This document shows, one piece after another, positions 21,690 through 33,384 of a stretch of 64,000 nt of DNA (within the stretch, counting starts at the first letter, position 1; the number at the start of each line of letters is the position of its first letter). This stretch comes from Neoceratodus forsteri (Eukaryota; Chordata; Ceratodontiformes; Ceratodontidae). The stretch lies in NCBI GenBank assembly GCA_016271365.2, contig JADMNL010000028.1, positions 94,953,501 to 95,017,500 on the forward strand. The letters run 5' to 3'. The notes beneath the pieces were generated by a model that was given only the letters and a program-made list of their open reading frames with translations, had not been told where the DNA came from and made no database searches. Made by a program: the position numbers and the translations under genes.

Positions 21690-24616
21690 TTTCTATTTAT
21701 TTATTTATTACAGCTAGGATTACAAATACCTTTGAGCCAGGCTCTTTTACAAAGGTTCTACGTCAGAGAACAAACACAATAAAAGTTAAAGAACATGAAC
21801 AAAAAAATGGCAATAAATAGGTTACAATGGACAATTCAATAAATTGCTAAGATAATTTGAATGTGTACTTGTGAAACACCAAGTAACAGAGGGATAAGTA
21901 GGTGGTGGGTGGAAGGTGAAGTTAAGAATGAGGAACAAGGTAGGAGAAGCAGAAATAGCAGCCAAAGGGCATTGTCATCAAATTGGGAGTAGGCTCAAAT
22001 TAGTTAACAGAAAGGAAACGATCATAGAGGGATTAGAGGAGGTGGGGGGGGGGCGAAGGGAGGAGAGTCAGGAGTGTTGAGAAGAAAGAAGTATTAAAAG
22101 AGTAACAACAGAGGGAAAGGAAGGGGTGATGTAGTAGGTGATAGAAGGAGGTGGCAAAATGAGGGGGGCTGTGGAGGTTATATGTGGCACTCACAGGTGC
22201 TAGAGTTGGTAAGGTGGGAGTGGAGTTTATGTTTGAAGGATCCAATGGTGGTAGTGGAGGAGATGTCAGGATCGAGCGCCAGCTAGATGCTCTAAAAGCA
22301 AAGGGTCTTTGGCCCTGTGAGGTGCGACGTCGGGGAACCTGAATGAACTGGTAATCGGAGCCCCTAGTGTTACGTGGCTTTACCCTAGAACTAAGTAGTG
22401 CTTAGACTCCCAGCAGAGCGAGGCCCATGGTTACTTTCTTTGCCATAATGCAGGTTTGGTATTTTATGTGATTTGAAAGTTGAAGCCAGCCAGATCTGGC
22501 ATACAGGTTGCATGTATGAGTGAGACGATGAGCACCAGTGATGAGCCTGCAGGCCTTGTTAAGTGAAGTTGAGATTCGTTTCAGGGCAGTGGCAGAGACA
22601 GAGACAGAGCCATATATTAGAAGACCATAGTCAATGATGGAGACCACCAAGATTTGGATGGCAATCTTCAGTGCTTCTGCAGTAAGATGTTGTGTGTGCC
22701 GGTAAAGTAGGCCTAGGCGCATATTAGCTGATTTGGCAACATTGCCTATGTGTGCCCCATAGGAGAGATTTGAGTCCAGGGATAACTCTAGGTATTTGAA
22801 CAACTGTACTTGCTCAAGGGTGTTGCCATTGCTGGTAGAGATAGATAGGGGGTGAGATCTATGCTTGTTTTGAAAGCTGTGAAAGAGCATTACTTTGGGT
22901 TTTTTATGATTGAGGACAAGTTTACGATGAATGAACCGGTTTTCCACGGCGGCAAAACCTTACTGAAGATTGGTCTGCAGGAGCACGGGGTCCTTCTGGG
23001 AGGAGAAGATAACAGCGTTATCAGCATAGAGAATAACCTGTTCAGTGCAGGATTTCGGGAGCGTGTTGAGAAAGAGGCTGAAGAGTAACGGGCCCAGGAT
23101 GGATCCCTGAGGGACTCCAGATTGGACTGGTTGAAGTCCGAGAGTGTTCCAGCAATTTTGACTCATTGGGATCTGCTTTGCAGATAACTGTTGAACCATG
23201 AGACAGTGTCAGGAGAGAGACTTAAAAGCTGGAGTTGCTGGATCAGCAGCTGATGGTGGACTGTATCAAAGGCCTTGGTCAGATCTACAGATACTGCCCT
23301 GGTTAAGTGACCCATTTCCGATGTGCTGTGCAGTGCTCCAGTGAACTCCAGCAGTGCAGAGGAGGTGCTATGACCTTTTCTAAAGCTGTGCTGTTGTGGG
23401 CATAAGAGATTGTGATTGTCAAGGTAGTACGCGAGTTGGTTGGATACTATGCATTCGAGTGTCTTGGAGAGTGGTGGTAGTATAGAAATTGGTCGATAGT
23501 TCGCATGGCAGATCTTGTCCCCACTTTTGTGGACTGGAGTAACAGAAGCCACCTTCCATTTGTCAGGGAACTGACCAGTGCTAAGGGGGAGATTTAAAAT
23601 GTGTGTGAGTGGGACTAGAACCTCATGCATAGTGAGGGTTAGGAGTTTTAGATCCAGTGAGTCTCCACTAGATCTTGACTTAAAAATTGCTTTGGTGATG
23701 TGTGTTCGGGCATCGCAGAGCTTTATTTCTTTGAAGTGAAAGGGCGGGAGAGTTGTAGGAGAATCATCGCGGATTGCATGGGTAGTGTCAAGGAAGAAAT
23801 CTGGGGGGAGGACACTGCTGAGATCGGTAAATGCATCATTGAAGGTGTTTGCGATGATCAGAAGATCAAGGGTGATGACCTCATCAACCTTTAGCATGGT
23901 AGGGGAGGATTTAGTTGGTTTCCCTGTAACTTCTTTGATATTCTTCCAGAAGTCTGACCCCTTTCCCCAGGAGTTGGAGAGAGCTTCTTTGTAGTAGGTA
24001 CTTTTCAGTAGTCGTATGGATTTAGTGCAGTTATTGCGGGCACATTTGTAGTTCTGTATGTCATTCTGGGCACCAGATTCTCTAGCTAGGGGCCCAAAGG
24101 TGGTCCCGAGCCTTTAACTGGGCAAGTAGCTCTCCAGTTAGCCACGGGTTGCAGAGCGCTTTGACTTTTCATTTTTTTAAGCGGGGCGTAGGTGTCACAA
24201 GCTGCGTTGAAGGAGGAGATAAAGAAGTCAAGAGCTGTATTAACATCTGTTGAGAGGAAAATGGGAGACCAATCAATCCGACTGAGGTAGGATTTAAGGT
24301 GCCTTAGCTGGCCACGTGGGAGCACCCTGCTAGTGATGACTTTAGATGGGGGCTTATGGAATTTATTTGGCCATTCACATATAATGGGTGAGTGGTCGCT
24401 TAGTGAGTCAGGAAGGACAGAGGTGCTGGCAATGTGAGGCGGATGACTAGTAAGGACCCAGTCCAGTAAAGTAGCAGTGCCTGTTTTATAGTTCTTTCTG
24501 GTGATGGAGAGAACCATTTGTGAGAGGTTTGTTGATGATATGGCATCCTGAGATAAAGCAGCATCTGGTGAGATCCAATTTCTGTGTAAACTATGGAATG
24601 ATTTTCCATAGAGCAC
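21690..24616 (-). mobile_element. L2-clade LINE with endonuclease C-terminus and reverse transcriptase
   Basis: The 3' end is at 21690-21790, with AAATA-type repeats and TACCTTTGAGCCAGGCTCTT on the plus strand. Minus-strand coding blocks run from 24616 down. First is the C-terminal AP endonuclease with TGTATLLDWVLTSHPPHIAS and SDHSPIICEWP, the last catalytic box. Then comes reverse transcriptase at 23163-23897 (ANYRPISILPPLSKTLECIV, PQQHSFRKGHSTSSALLEFT, VDLTKAFDTVHHQLLI), then [20 protein letters not shown], then a catalytic box reading YADN. The thumb follows with PKVMLFHSFQN and FKYLELSLDSNLSYGAHI (22402-22947). Frames change between blocks. The N-terminal endonuclease and any ORF1 are absent. 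The element is similar in protein and 3' UTR to the one at 5779-7870. Confidence 0.92.
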
Positions 24617-24739
24617 GTAATCCTTGGAATGATTTTCTGCAGATTGCGTAAAAGGAATCCACGGTATATGTTAATTGTGGATTACTAATAAGTGGTAACA
24701 CAAAAAACATTCCACTTTAAAAATTTCAGAATTCTCAGG

Positions 24740-26240
24740 CTCATTGCCGATTGCCAGGGGAGTCCCTCAAGGCTCCATCTTAGGACCTATCCTTTTTTCC
24801 CTGTATATCAATGATCTTGACTCTCACATCATCAATTCCAACCTTCACTTCTTTGCTGATGACACAGTACTGTACACCTCTGACTCTACATTGTCTCTAC
24901 ATTGTCTGAAGTTAGGGATGTACTACAAGCTGACTTTACTCAGCTGTAAATTAACCTCATTAATGCCAAGCTTCTTCTTAATGCCAAGGAAACTAAGGCT
25001 ATGATTTTTACTCATAGTAACTCTTCTCCCTCCCCCTCTGGACCACAGAAGGACTCGGTAGGCAAAACTTTGGAAGTTGTCCCCAAATTCAGATATCTTG
25101 GCATTTGGCTGGATAACAAACTTTCTTTCAACGATCATCTTGAGGACCTCTCTAGAAGGCTAAAAGCCAGGTTGGGTTTCTTTTTCAGAAACAAGTCTCT
25201 CTTTCCAAATGAGATTAGAACCAGGCTAGTACTGGTCACATTTCTTCCCTTGCTTGATTATGGGGACCTAATTTACAGCTCCGCTGCAACCTCAAACCTA
25301 AATAAATTAGATGTACTCCATCACCGTGCCCTGTGGTTCATCACCAATTCACCCTACTGAACTCATCACTGTGACCTTTACACAGCAGTTGGCTGGACAT
25401 CACTTACCACTAGACGGCTGTTTCATGCTGGTATCTGGACCCTTAAGATACTCTTGAACAAACTTCCAAGCTACCTCACATCGCTCATCAGTATCTCCCA
25501 CTGTGCATATTCCCTCAGGAAATCCAACTTTATCTACCTAGATGTGCCTAGGACTCACACCACATTTGGTAAATGTGGTATCACATATGCTCTTCCAACA
25601 ATATGGAACTGGCTCCAAACCACTCAAACTATCCAGTATGGTCTCGGCCAACTTCTTCAAAGAGTTAACAGCATCTAAATGAAAAGATATCTGTAATTGC
25701 TTTTAAGCCTCTCTCTGAGCCCTTATAGCCTCAATATCAATCACTCCAAGCCTATACCTACCAGGACATGAAACCATTTGGCTAACCACCAAATTCTCAC
25801 CTATTATTGCCTTCGTTATCTCTATCCTCTTCACCCTATTCTCCCTAGCACTATTCCTTTACTCATCTCATATTTTCTAACCCCCCTTCTTATTCCACTA
25901 CTCCCTTCTGTTATCTTTACACCCTCCGCTTACTTACCTACTCTCCTCCCACAGTACACTCCCAACCTGCCCAGCTCCCTACTATCCTACACTAAAAATC
26001 CCTACCTGTTCGGTCGCATTTCTGCGTTAGGTAATATACGAACCTTACTGTGCCTCAATCTGTCAGACTGTAACTTGATAAACTGATGTATAGCAATCCT
26101 ATGTGTATATGTTTTTTTATGTTACTTTGTATATCTTGTCTTTTTATGACAAGCCACTTGCTATTATTATGATCTAGGACCTCCTTGTGAATGAGCTTGC
26201 TCAGAGTTTTCCTGCAATAAACTTGAACTTGAACTGTGAA
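24740..26240 (+). mobile_element. Second L2-type LINE family, 5'-truncated, plus strand
   Basis: The copy begins inside reverse transcriptase: [20 protein letters not shown], then [12 protein letters not shown] with an intact catalytic FADD (24744-25004). A frame change follows, then VPKFRYLGIWLDNKLSFNDH, FFRNKSLFPNEIRTRLVLV and LDVLHHRALWFITNSPY (25001-25360), and a short C-terminal piece with CGITYALPTIWNWLQTT (25454-25678). After about 500 bases of 3' UTR the element ends with AATAAACTTGAACTTGAACT (26215-26236), a six-base tandem tail. Tail and protein differ from the minus-strand L2 copies, so this is a separate family. It lies opposite in direction to PNP, about 160 bases before exon 5. 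Confidence 0.88.
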
Positions 26241-26402
26241 ATTAGATGGAGATGTTTTGAAATTCTGCTCCATAGTAATTTGGAAATTCTGCACATCACT
26301 TCTCAACTTATTAGCAAACTGCTGCCTGCTTGGGTGGAAAACTGAAAGTCCAAAATTGTGCTGAGCAGGGGGCTAACTGGTAGTCCAAAGGGAAAATCTT
26401 AC

Positions 26403-26593
26403 CGACAACATCTGCTCCCATCTTATGGAGGAGGCAGGCCTCAGCAATGGTTTCAAAGCTAGGCCCCCCAACCATGCAGTAAACTCCCTCCTGTACAAAG
26501 CCAGAGTAACCCAGCTTCTTAGAGAGATCCAGAGCCAGAGAACGTAGGCCTTTGTCATAGGCGTCAGACACACAGGGGAAACCGGCACCAAAC
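26403..26593 (-). CDS. PNP: Purine nucleoside phosphorylase, exon 5
   Basis: This 191-base exon lies between an acceptor ending TTATTCCTGCAG (minus strand, just above 26593) and a donor GTAAGA just below 26403. It encodes RFGAGFPCVSDAYDKGLRSL, then LGYSGFVQEGVYCMVGGPSF, ETIAEACLLHKMGADVVG. Family knowledge places Phe159 (RFG), Phe200 and Glu201 (GPSFET) here; Glu201 holds the purine base. All are kept. It joins exon 4 in phase by completing the Arg codon (CG|G) and exon 6 by completing the Gly codon (G|GG). The open frame extends on both sides into intron, which is chance. Confidence 0.96.
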
Positions 26594-29272
26594 CTGCAGG
26601 AATAAGGAAAAAATAAATGTATGAAAGTGTTCCACTCATAATTAAAATTGAGACATTGGTTAAGATTAATAAGAATAAGAAGAATGAGGACTAACGTGTG
26701 TACTGAATGAATTAACATGGCCTCCGAGGGATGTTTCTTATGGTATAAGAGACTCTGAGTCTGAGGTTTGGGCAAGAGGACCACTTAACGAAGTACAGCA
26801 GTCCTGTCCATCCAAACCTCATGAGAGGAGTCTCTTATACCCTTAGAAACACCCCCCAGAGGCCCTTATTAACTTATTATAAGTCACTGAAATTAGCTAA
26901 TGTGATTTATAAGTTTTAAGTAAGTTTTTTAATTTTTTTTACATTTAAAAATTTTCTTTAGCTGTCATTTCCCTAACTCTGAAGTGGAGCGTTACACTTT
27001 TAGTGCTCCTGCATGAAAGGCCACTGTACAGAGGATAAGGGGTACAGTGACAATGTGCACTGATTGGCTGAAATCACAGAAGTCATTTCTAAGCTTTTTT
27101 TGAAAGCCAGTTGCAAAGTTTTGTTCCTGACAAGTAAGCTTCCTAGCTAAAACTGAGATGGTGACTTGCTCCAGGTTGTGGCTGCAGTGCAGTGTGCTGT
27201 TACTTGAGCAATCGTGGTTTGGGCTTCAGCCCAGGAATCTGACACTTGTGCCACCTGGGGTGGACATGTTACAGAGGGAAGGCACTCTACTCCACTCCTG
27301 GGGAGGGTGGGGGGCACAGTCACCTGACATTCACCTCCCCCTGCCAGCCAATCAAGGAGCAGCATGGTGTTGGCTGCGAAGGCAGCAGCTTACTTGCCAT
27401 CCTGGTTGAAAGAATGATACAACCACAGCGGCCTTAGTTGTCAAGGTGGGGGGATGGGGAATGTGGCAAAAACTAGTAGATGGTTTCATACATTTCACAG
27501 GTTGGCGTACGAGTCAATAGCTTTCGCCAGTATGACTCACCATTTTTTAATTATTGATCATTGTTTTAACAGCATTATTTGCACCCCTGGAATTGGTACT
27601 TGCAGCAAAATAATGACACCTGTATTTAAAAATCAGCTTCTACAGAAAACACAGGTTTACATGTTAGAGACAGTTCTGTTTTAAATGCAGCTCTTGGAAA
27701 CCTAATGGCTGATATCTAAGGTTAGGTATTCAGAACGTCTGTATATGCAATTCATATTAGCTGGAGAAAATCAGACTGGGCAGCTGCACTTACCAAAATG
27801 AAGCCAGAGTCTTAGGAAGATGAACTGAGACAGGCTTTTTAAATATAACGTTTTTTTAAAAAACAAGTTGGAGTCATTGATGCTATACATATTTCATTTG
27901 ATGTAGATATTGCAGCGTTACTTTCTCAGGCGATTGTATGCTTGTGTGCAGAGCTGGAAGATCAGAGGTTAGGGGTTCTAGTCCCACACAAAGCATATGG
28001 ACCAATACCCAATACTGGGTCTGTAATGCCATAGTAGAGGGGTGCTGCACTGTTGAGATTAGAGCTGTGCTGAGTGTGTAATTCCTGTGGAATCATAATC
28101 CCACTTCTGAAATGCTTTTTGGAGTGAAATCCTATGATGGACGCATTGGAGTGACTTACTACATGTATAAAATAGCTCTAAGCAGTTTTTTTTGGGGGGG
28201 GGGAATGAGATTTGGCACCTGACCGTGTATTTACAGAGAGTTAATGCACAGTCTGGTGATGTTCTGTTGGCCAATGACATTTATACATTTTTTTCTTTCA
28301 ATAGAGGTTTATATCCTCCTGGCAGGATTGAGCAGCTGTTTCAGCCCTATCCCCACGTATCTCCTGTGGTGTCAGAGACCATTATCCCCTGCAGATGGAC
28401 CCCCATGGCAGGGCCAGGAAGGGAGGGCCACGTTCTCCCACCTGGGACACAAATCCAGATTGTCCTGGACCAGAGAGATTGTGCGGGCCCACTGGCGTGA
28501 TAGGCAGGGCTTCATGGGCTCTGCGGACATGCAATGAGCATGTGCAAGCTCTGCTTCCACAGAGATGCCCCAGGCACTCTGAACGCTGGCCCTTCCCCTC
28601 TAAGTGACTTGCGTGCACCACCACCTGAATTTCTCCAGGTGGCAGTCAAGTGGCAAGTCACAAGAGTCCTCCTCCCTGAGGGAAGAGAGTAGTCCAATGG
28701 GCGCTCAATCTTCCCTCCCCCGGCTGACCTGTAAGTGACCGTATCTGTTCCCAAGTCGCCAGCGTGGGAAGAAGTAAGGCACCCATAGTGCCTCAGTCCT
28801 CTTCAGCATTGGGCCAGCCCTTTTTCTTGTGATTTTGTAAGTTTGTTTATTTATTGAAAACTGGTAACTGGGAAAGGCCCACTGAGTCATGGTTCATTTC
28901 AAGGTATGACTCGGGAAGGGGGGGGGAATGAGAAGGCAAATACATTCAATGGTAATATGCAGTCAATGTACAGTAAACAAACAGTATACAGGCACATATG
29001 AAATACCAAGGCCAATAAATGGCAATATACAGGTAATAGTATGGGGAAAATAGCATAGCATATCTGCCAATACCCCTCTAAATCTACTAGAAGACGTCTA
29101 GATGTCTCTGGAAGTTGGGCAGGTGTTTTTATGCCCCCCCCCAACAAAAAAGTGTTTTAATATTTGCTGGAACACCCAAATGCGCTTTAAGTATAGAGAG
29201 AGGGATAAGAAATCATTTGCCTGAATTGATGGGGTCCCCAGGACAGCTGCTGACAAATGATCACAGCCCTAC
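26594..29272 (-). other. PNP: PNP intron 4 (2.7 kb)
   Basis: Donor CG|GTAGGG below 29273 and acceptor CTGCAG|GT above 26593. The content is mostly unassigned. A tRNA-like SINE head with GGGTTCTAGTCCCACAC lies at about 27935-28065. A short SINE/LINE tail in reverse (TTTATTTATTGAAAACTGGTAACTGGG) lies at about 28845-28905 and is related to one at 59341-59440. The GC-rich open frames at 28190-28760 have no family motif. Confidence 0.85.
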
Positions 29273-29448
29273 CGTTCTTCATTAGGTCCAATCAGTGGGT
29301 TGTAGCCAGCGAGCCCTGGCATATTGATGTGATCCTTAATGATCATGATGTCCCCGGTGTTGTAGCCATCTGTCAGCGAGCCAGCTGCGTTAGTTACAAT
29401 CAGGGTCTCCACTCCAAGCAGTTTAAACACTCTCACTGGGAATGTTAC
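29273..29448 (-). CDS. PNP: Purine nucleoside phosphorylase, exon 4
   Basis: This 176-base exon opens after an acceptor ending TTTTTTCAAG and encodes [58 protein letters not shown], then two bases of an Arg codon before the donor GTAGGG. The TNAAG motif contains Ala116, which contacts phosphate in the known structures, and GDIM..DHIN is a family signature. The exon boundaries equal those of mammalian PNP. It is the most upstream PNP exon found. The preceding exon, expected to encode the RFHMYEGYPLWK-type motif, was not seen at higher coordinates in this window, so intron 3 probably exceeds 34 kb. Confidence 0.96.
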
Positions 29449-29759
29449 CTTGAAAAAAATAGATAAACGTTAACAGCAAACATCATTAATAATGAAGGCA
29501 GAATCCAGTGGCTTATGAAGTAGCAGTTAATATTATCAGTGTTTGCTGCTGCAACATCTACATCTATGACAGGAACTGAAGATTAAAACCACTTGATTTC
29601 TATATTGATCAGAGTCCTAGAATTCTGGCAGCAGCAGAGTGGCTGTGTTTGTGAGGTGCTCCAGAGCTATATACGATATTTTTCAAATATAAAATATTTT
29701 TCTTTTATGTCAATTGTGGTGAATGTGAAAGAGGACAATTTTATCTCCAGGAAGGTGAA
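29449..29759 (-). other. Start of PNP intron 3, no feature
   Basis: AT-rich sequence upstream of exon 4 on the minus strand. Nothing is recognised apart from the acceptor tract. Confidence 0.6.
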
Positions 29760-32035
29760 AACATAGAAACATAGAATTTGATGGCAGATAAGAACCGCTT
29801 GGCACACCTAGTCTGCCCATTTCCCTACCTAATGGATAAGCTGCAGATCCTAGTTAACCAACAGCCTACTTCCTCCTACCCACCACTAGAATTGCCTTAT
29901 GTCTGTCCCATGCATTCTTAAATTCCCCAACTGTTTTTGACTCTACAGCCTCCTCAGAAAGGTTGTTCCATGCATCTACAACCCTCTCTGTGAAGAAATA
30001 CTTCCTCACATTACCTCTGAGCCGTCCCCCCCTCTATCTTCAAATTGTGCCCCCTTGTTCTTGCACATCTCTTTTTCTGAAAGATGCTATCCTCTTGGAC
30101 TTTATTGATTCCCTTGAGGTATTTGAAAGTTTCTGTCATGCCCCCTCTCCTTCCTTTCCTCGAGGCTATACATCTTAAGCTCCTTTAGTCTTTCTTCATA
30201 TGTCTTCTGGTGCAGACCCTGCACCATTTTGGTTGCCCTCCTCTGGACAGCCTCCAACCTGTCTATGTCTTTGCAGAGATGGGGTCTCCAGAACTCTACA
30301 CAGTACTCCAGATGTGGTCTTACCAACTCTCTGTACAGAGGGCCAACAACTTCCTGTTTTCTACTGGTGATGCCTCTCCCTATGCATCCCAGTATCGCGC
30401 CAGCCGTCCTTACTGCCTTCTCACATTGCTGACCCACCTTTAGATCATCTGAAATTACTACTCCAGGTCCCTTTCCATTTTTGTTGTTGTCAGTATCTCA
30501 CCCCCCATTGTGTATTCTTCACCTAGGTTTTTGTTTCCCAGGTGCATTACTTTGCACTTCTTTGCGTTGAATCTAAGCTGCCATACATTTGACCATTCCT
30601 CCAATCTTGCCAAGTCCCTTTTCATCCTTTCCACCCCACCTTGCGTATCAACCCTGTTACAGATCTTTGTGTCATCTGCAAAGAGACATACTTTTCCTTC
30701 CAGTCCCTCTGCAATGTCTCTTATAAAGACATTAAAAAGGACCGGCACCAGTACTGAACCCTGCGGTACCCCACTAGTAACCCTCCATTCTTCAATGTGG
30801 ACTCCATTTACTATTACCCTCTGTGTCCTGTTGTCCAGCTAGTATTTTACCCAGGTTAACACCCTGGGACCCACTCCCAGGCAGGCTAATTTGTTTATTA
30901 ATCTTTTGTGTGGGACTGTGTCAAATGCCTTGCTAGAGTCTAGGTAGGCCATGTCCACAGCCCCTCCCTGGTCTACTACTTTGGTCACCCAGTCAAAGAA
31001 ATCAATTAGATTCATCTGACAAGACCTTCCTGCTGTGAATCCATGCTGTCTTGGGTCCTGTACCCCACTGGCCTCTAGGTACTCAACAATTCTTTCCTTC
31101 AGAAGTGATTCTATCATTTTCCCTACCACTGAGGTCAAACTGACAGGTCTGTAGTTTCCTGCCTCTGTCTTGCTCCCACTTTTGTGAAGGGGAATCACAT
31201 CCGCCCTCCTGCAGTCCTCAGGTACCACCCCATCCTGCCATGATTTATTAAAAAGGGTAGTCAGTGGTGTTACTAGTTCTTTCCTTAGTTCTTTTAGAAT
31301 TCTGGGGTGAATCCCATCAGGCCCCATTGCTTTATCCACCTTCAGTTTTAAGAGTTCTTTCAGAACCCTTTCTTCTGTGAAAGGACTAATATCAACCCCC
31401 CTATCCAGAGTGCTTCTATTGACTGGATTAGGTATCTCCCCCTGCTCTTCCATTGTGAATACTGAGCAGAAGTATTTGTTCAGTATCCCTACTTTTTCAC
31501 TGTCGCTCTCTGCCCAACCACCTTCCTCTTTATTCAGCCTCAGTATCCCTGCCTTAGTCTTTCTTTGCTCCCTAATGTACCTATTAAAGATTTTATCCCC
31601 TTTCTTAACTGAGCTAGCTATCTTTTCCTCGGTTTGGGCCTTTGCTATTCTGACTGCCTTCCCTGCTTCCTTCTGCTTTAACTGGTACAGTTCTCTGTCC
31701 TGCTCCTTCTGTGTTTCCTTATACTTCCTGAATACTCTCTTTTTCTCCCTAACCTTCTCTGCCACTTCTTTTGAGAACCATAGTGTTTTTTTCCTTTGTT
31801 TTGATTTGTTTATTTGCTTCACACAAAGGCTTGTTGCTTCTGTGATGACGGTTTTGATGTTTCCCCATTGTTGCTCCACCCCACCTTCTTGCCTGCTTGC
31901 TAGTGCTTTTCTGAGGCACTCTCCCATTTTGGCAAAATCAGCCCTCCTGAAGTCCAGTACCTTCACTTTTGTATGGCTTGACTCTACAGCTAAGAAAAAT
32001 CTATGTGGTGGATATTGGTTGGGGGTCAGGATAGT
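29760..32035 (-). mobile_element. CR1 LINE, ORF2 reverse transcriptase nearly complete, 5'-truncated
   Basis: The 3' end is at 29760 (ACATAGAAACATAGAATTTG on the plus strand, the complement of the TCTATGTT tail). Reading down from 31966, the minus strand encodes the linker after the endonuclease (FSKEVAEKVREKKRVF), then GILNKYFCSVFT, KVDKAMGPDGIHPRILKEL, GNYRPVSLTSVVGKMIE, PRQHGFTAGRSCQMNLIDFF and MAYLDSSKAFDTVPH. The main frame is 375 codons. A frame change near 30839 leads to PVLFNVFIRDI and the catalytic FADDTKI (30458-30748). The thumb and C-terminus follow at 30102-30437 (RPHLEYCVEFWRPHL). The endonuclease and ORF1 are missing; a CORE-SINE abuts the 5' end. This is the best-preserved reverse transcriptase in the window but still broken by frameshifts. 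Confidence 0.93.
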
Positions 32036-32040
32036 TATCC

Positions 32041-32200
32041 TATTTTTTTTTTAACCAGGAGAGAGACACACTAAGCTGAAAGCTTGTTTACAGGTGCAAC
32101 CTGGGAGCACAAGGAAGTTAAGTGACTTGCTCAGGGTCACACAGTATACATATGAGGGCTGTGGGATTCAAACCCAGGTCTCCAGGTCTGGGCATTTTGG
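32041..32200 (-). repeat. CORE-SINE, reverse orientation
   Basis: The plus strand shows the complement of the family: a poly-T start, AACCAGGAGAGAGACACACT, AAGTTAAGTGACTTGCTCAG, GGTCACACAG and GGGATTCAAACCCAGGTCTC, the B-box complement. It matches the copies at 1946-2130 and 54325-54440. Confidence 0.85.
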
Positions 32201-32334
32201 CTGCTTTGATGGCTGTTTTGTTTTTGTTTGTTTGTTAATTAAACATTGAGTTTGTCTATTGATGTATGCCTAATACACAATAGTACATTAGATTTTACTG
32301 AGCATTCTCTGATTTTTTTTGTGTCCTCTCACTG

Positions 32335-32800
32335 CTTGTATCCTGCAATTGCCCATCTTAACATTTCCACCATTCCAGCTGCACATGCCCCAGCACCCAG
32401 CACTTACAATCAGTCTTTGCACCGCTAGCACCTAACCTGTCATATTCCCTCAACAAGGCCCCCTGGCTGCACTGTCTCCCACCCTCGCCCACCTCCCCCC
32501 CGTATCTCCACTCTTGCCCCCGCCCCAACCACCTCGCTCTCCCTTACCCCACTGCACTCCTTCCCCACACCTTCTCCCTCGATCTCCTACCCTCACTTCC
32601 CCACCACCCACCCTCCCTTCCCTTGTCTTGCTCATAGCTCAACTCTTTGTACTGGTTATTACATGTCTGTAAGTCAATGACTATATGTTTGTAACTAAAA
32701 ATGATGACTGTTGCACACACTGACGTGGAACCTTTGTAAAAGAGTCTCGGCTCAAAGGTATTGTAATCCTAGATTGAAATAAATAAATAAATAAATGCTG
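32335..32800 (+). mobile_element. L2 LINE 3' end only
   Basis: A CT-rich 3' UTR is followed by GACGTGGAACCTTTGTAAAA, GAGTCTCGGCTCAAAGGTAT, TGTAATCCTAG and an AAATA repeat tail (32775-32797). This end is shared with the minus-strand L2 copies at 5779 and 21690. No protein-coding part of the LINE is left, so it is a strongly 5'-truncated copy. Confidence 0.8.
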
Positions 32801-33384
32801 ATATGCTGTTGTGACAGCCTGTCAACCCTGTGCTACTGTGATCTTGTTTGTTGTTTAAGGAACTTTGTCCCAAATGGGTCCCTTAAACCAAATAATAGAC
32901 ACTACGCTGTATCATTTGGTACTAAGGCAACAGATTTTTCTCAGAACTGATGAAGACATGAAACAGATAATCCATCAACAATGAAATATATATCTACATA
33001 TACATATACATATATGATACTAAGGACCCCTGGGGCAGCAGATTCATGTATTTACCATTGGTTTGACCCTTAGCCATGTATGGGAGGAACTGTAGCCCAT
33101 GAGGTCATACAAACTCACCCAGGGCCGTATGTTTTTACTGGACCATTCCTCCCCCCCTCCAGATTTGTGAAATCTCAGAACCTTATGTCAAGAAGCATGC
33201 CCACGGGACCCAATTACACAGGCACTGCCCCGGGGCAATGCCAGTAACCAATCATCACAACACTGCCCCATTTATTACAATTTATAAATAAAATATATTC
33301 TCTCGCTTACTTCTGTCTTAATTTAGCAATATTAAAAAAAGGTAATGATCTGTGACACCTATATGATTAAATGCTCCCCACTGA
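32801..33384. other. Unassigned sequence
   Basis: No gene or clear repeat was seen. A short TA-rich run (ATATATCTACATATACATATAC) is at about 32985-33015. Confidence 0.4.

Larger units (their letters stand above)
8735..26402 (-). other. PNP: PNP intron 5 (17.7 kb)
   Basis: The donor is G|GTAAGA (minus strand, just below 26403) and the acceptor is CAACACAG|GG at 8735. It is far longer than the corresponding mammalian intron. It is filled with LINEs in both directions, a 54-bp minisatellite, several foldback elements and CT-rich sequence. The parts not listed separately (8735-9950, 10090-11325, 12640-13170, 13285-14635 and 16190-17080) show no gene or named repeat. Confidence 0.9.
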
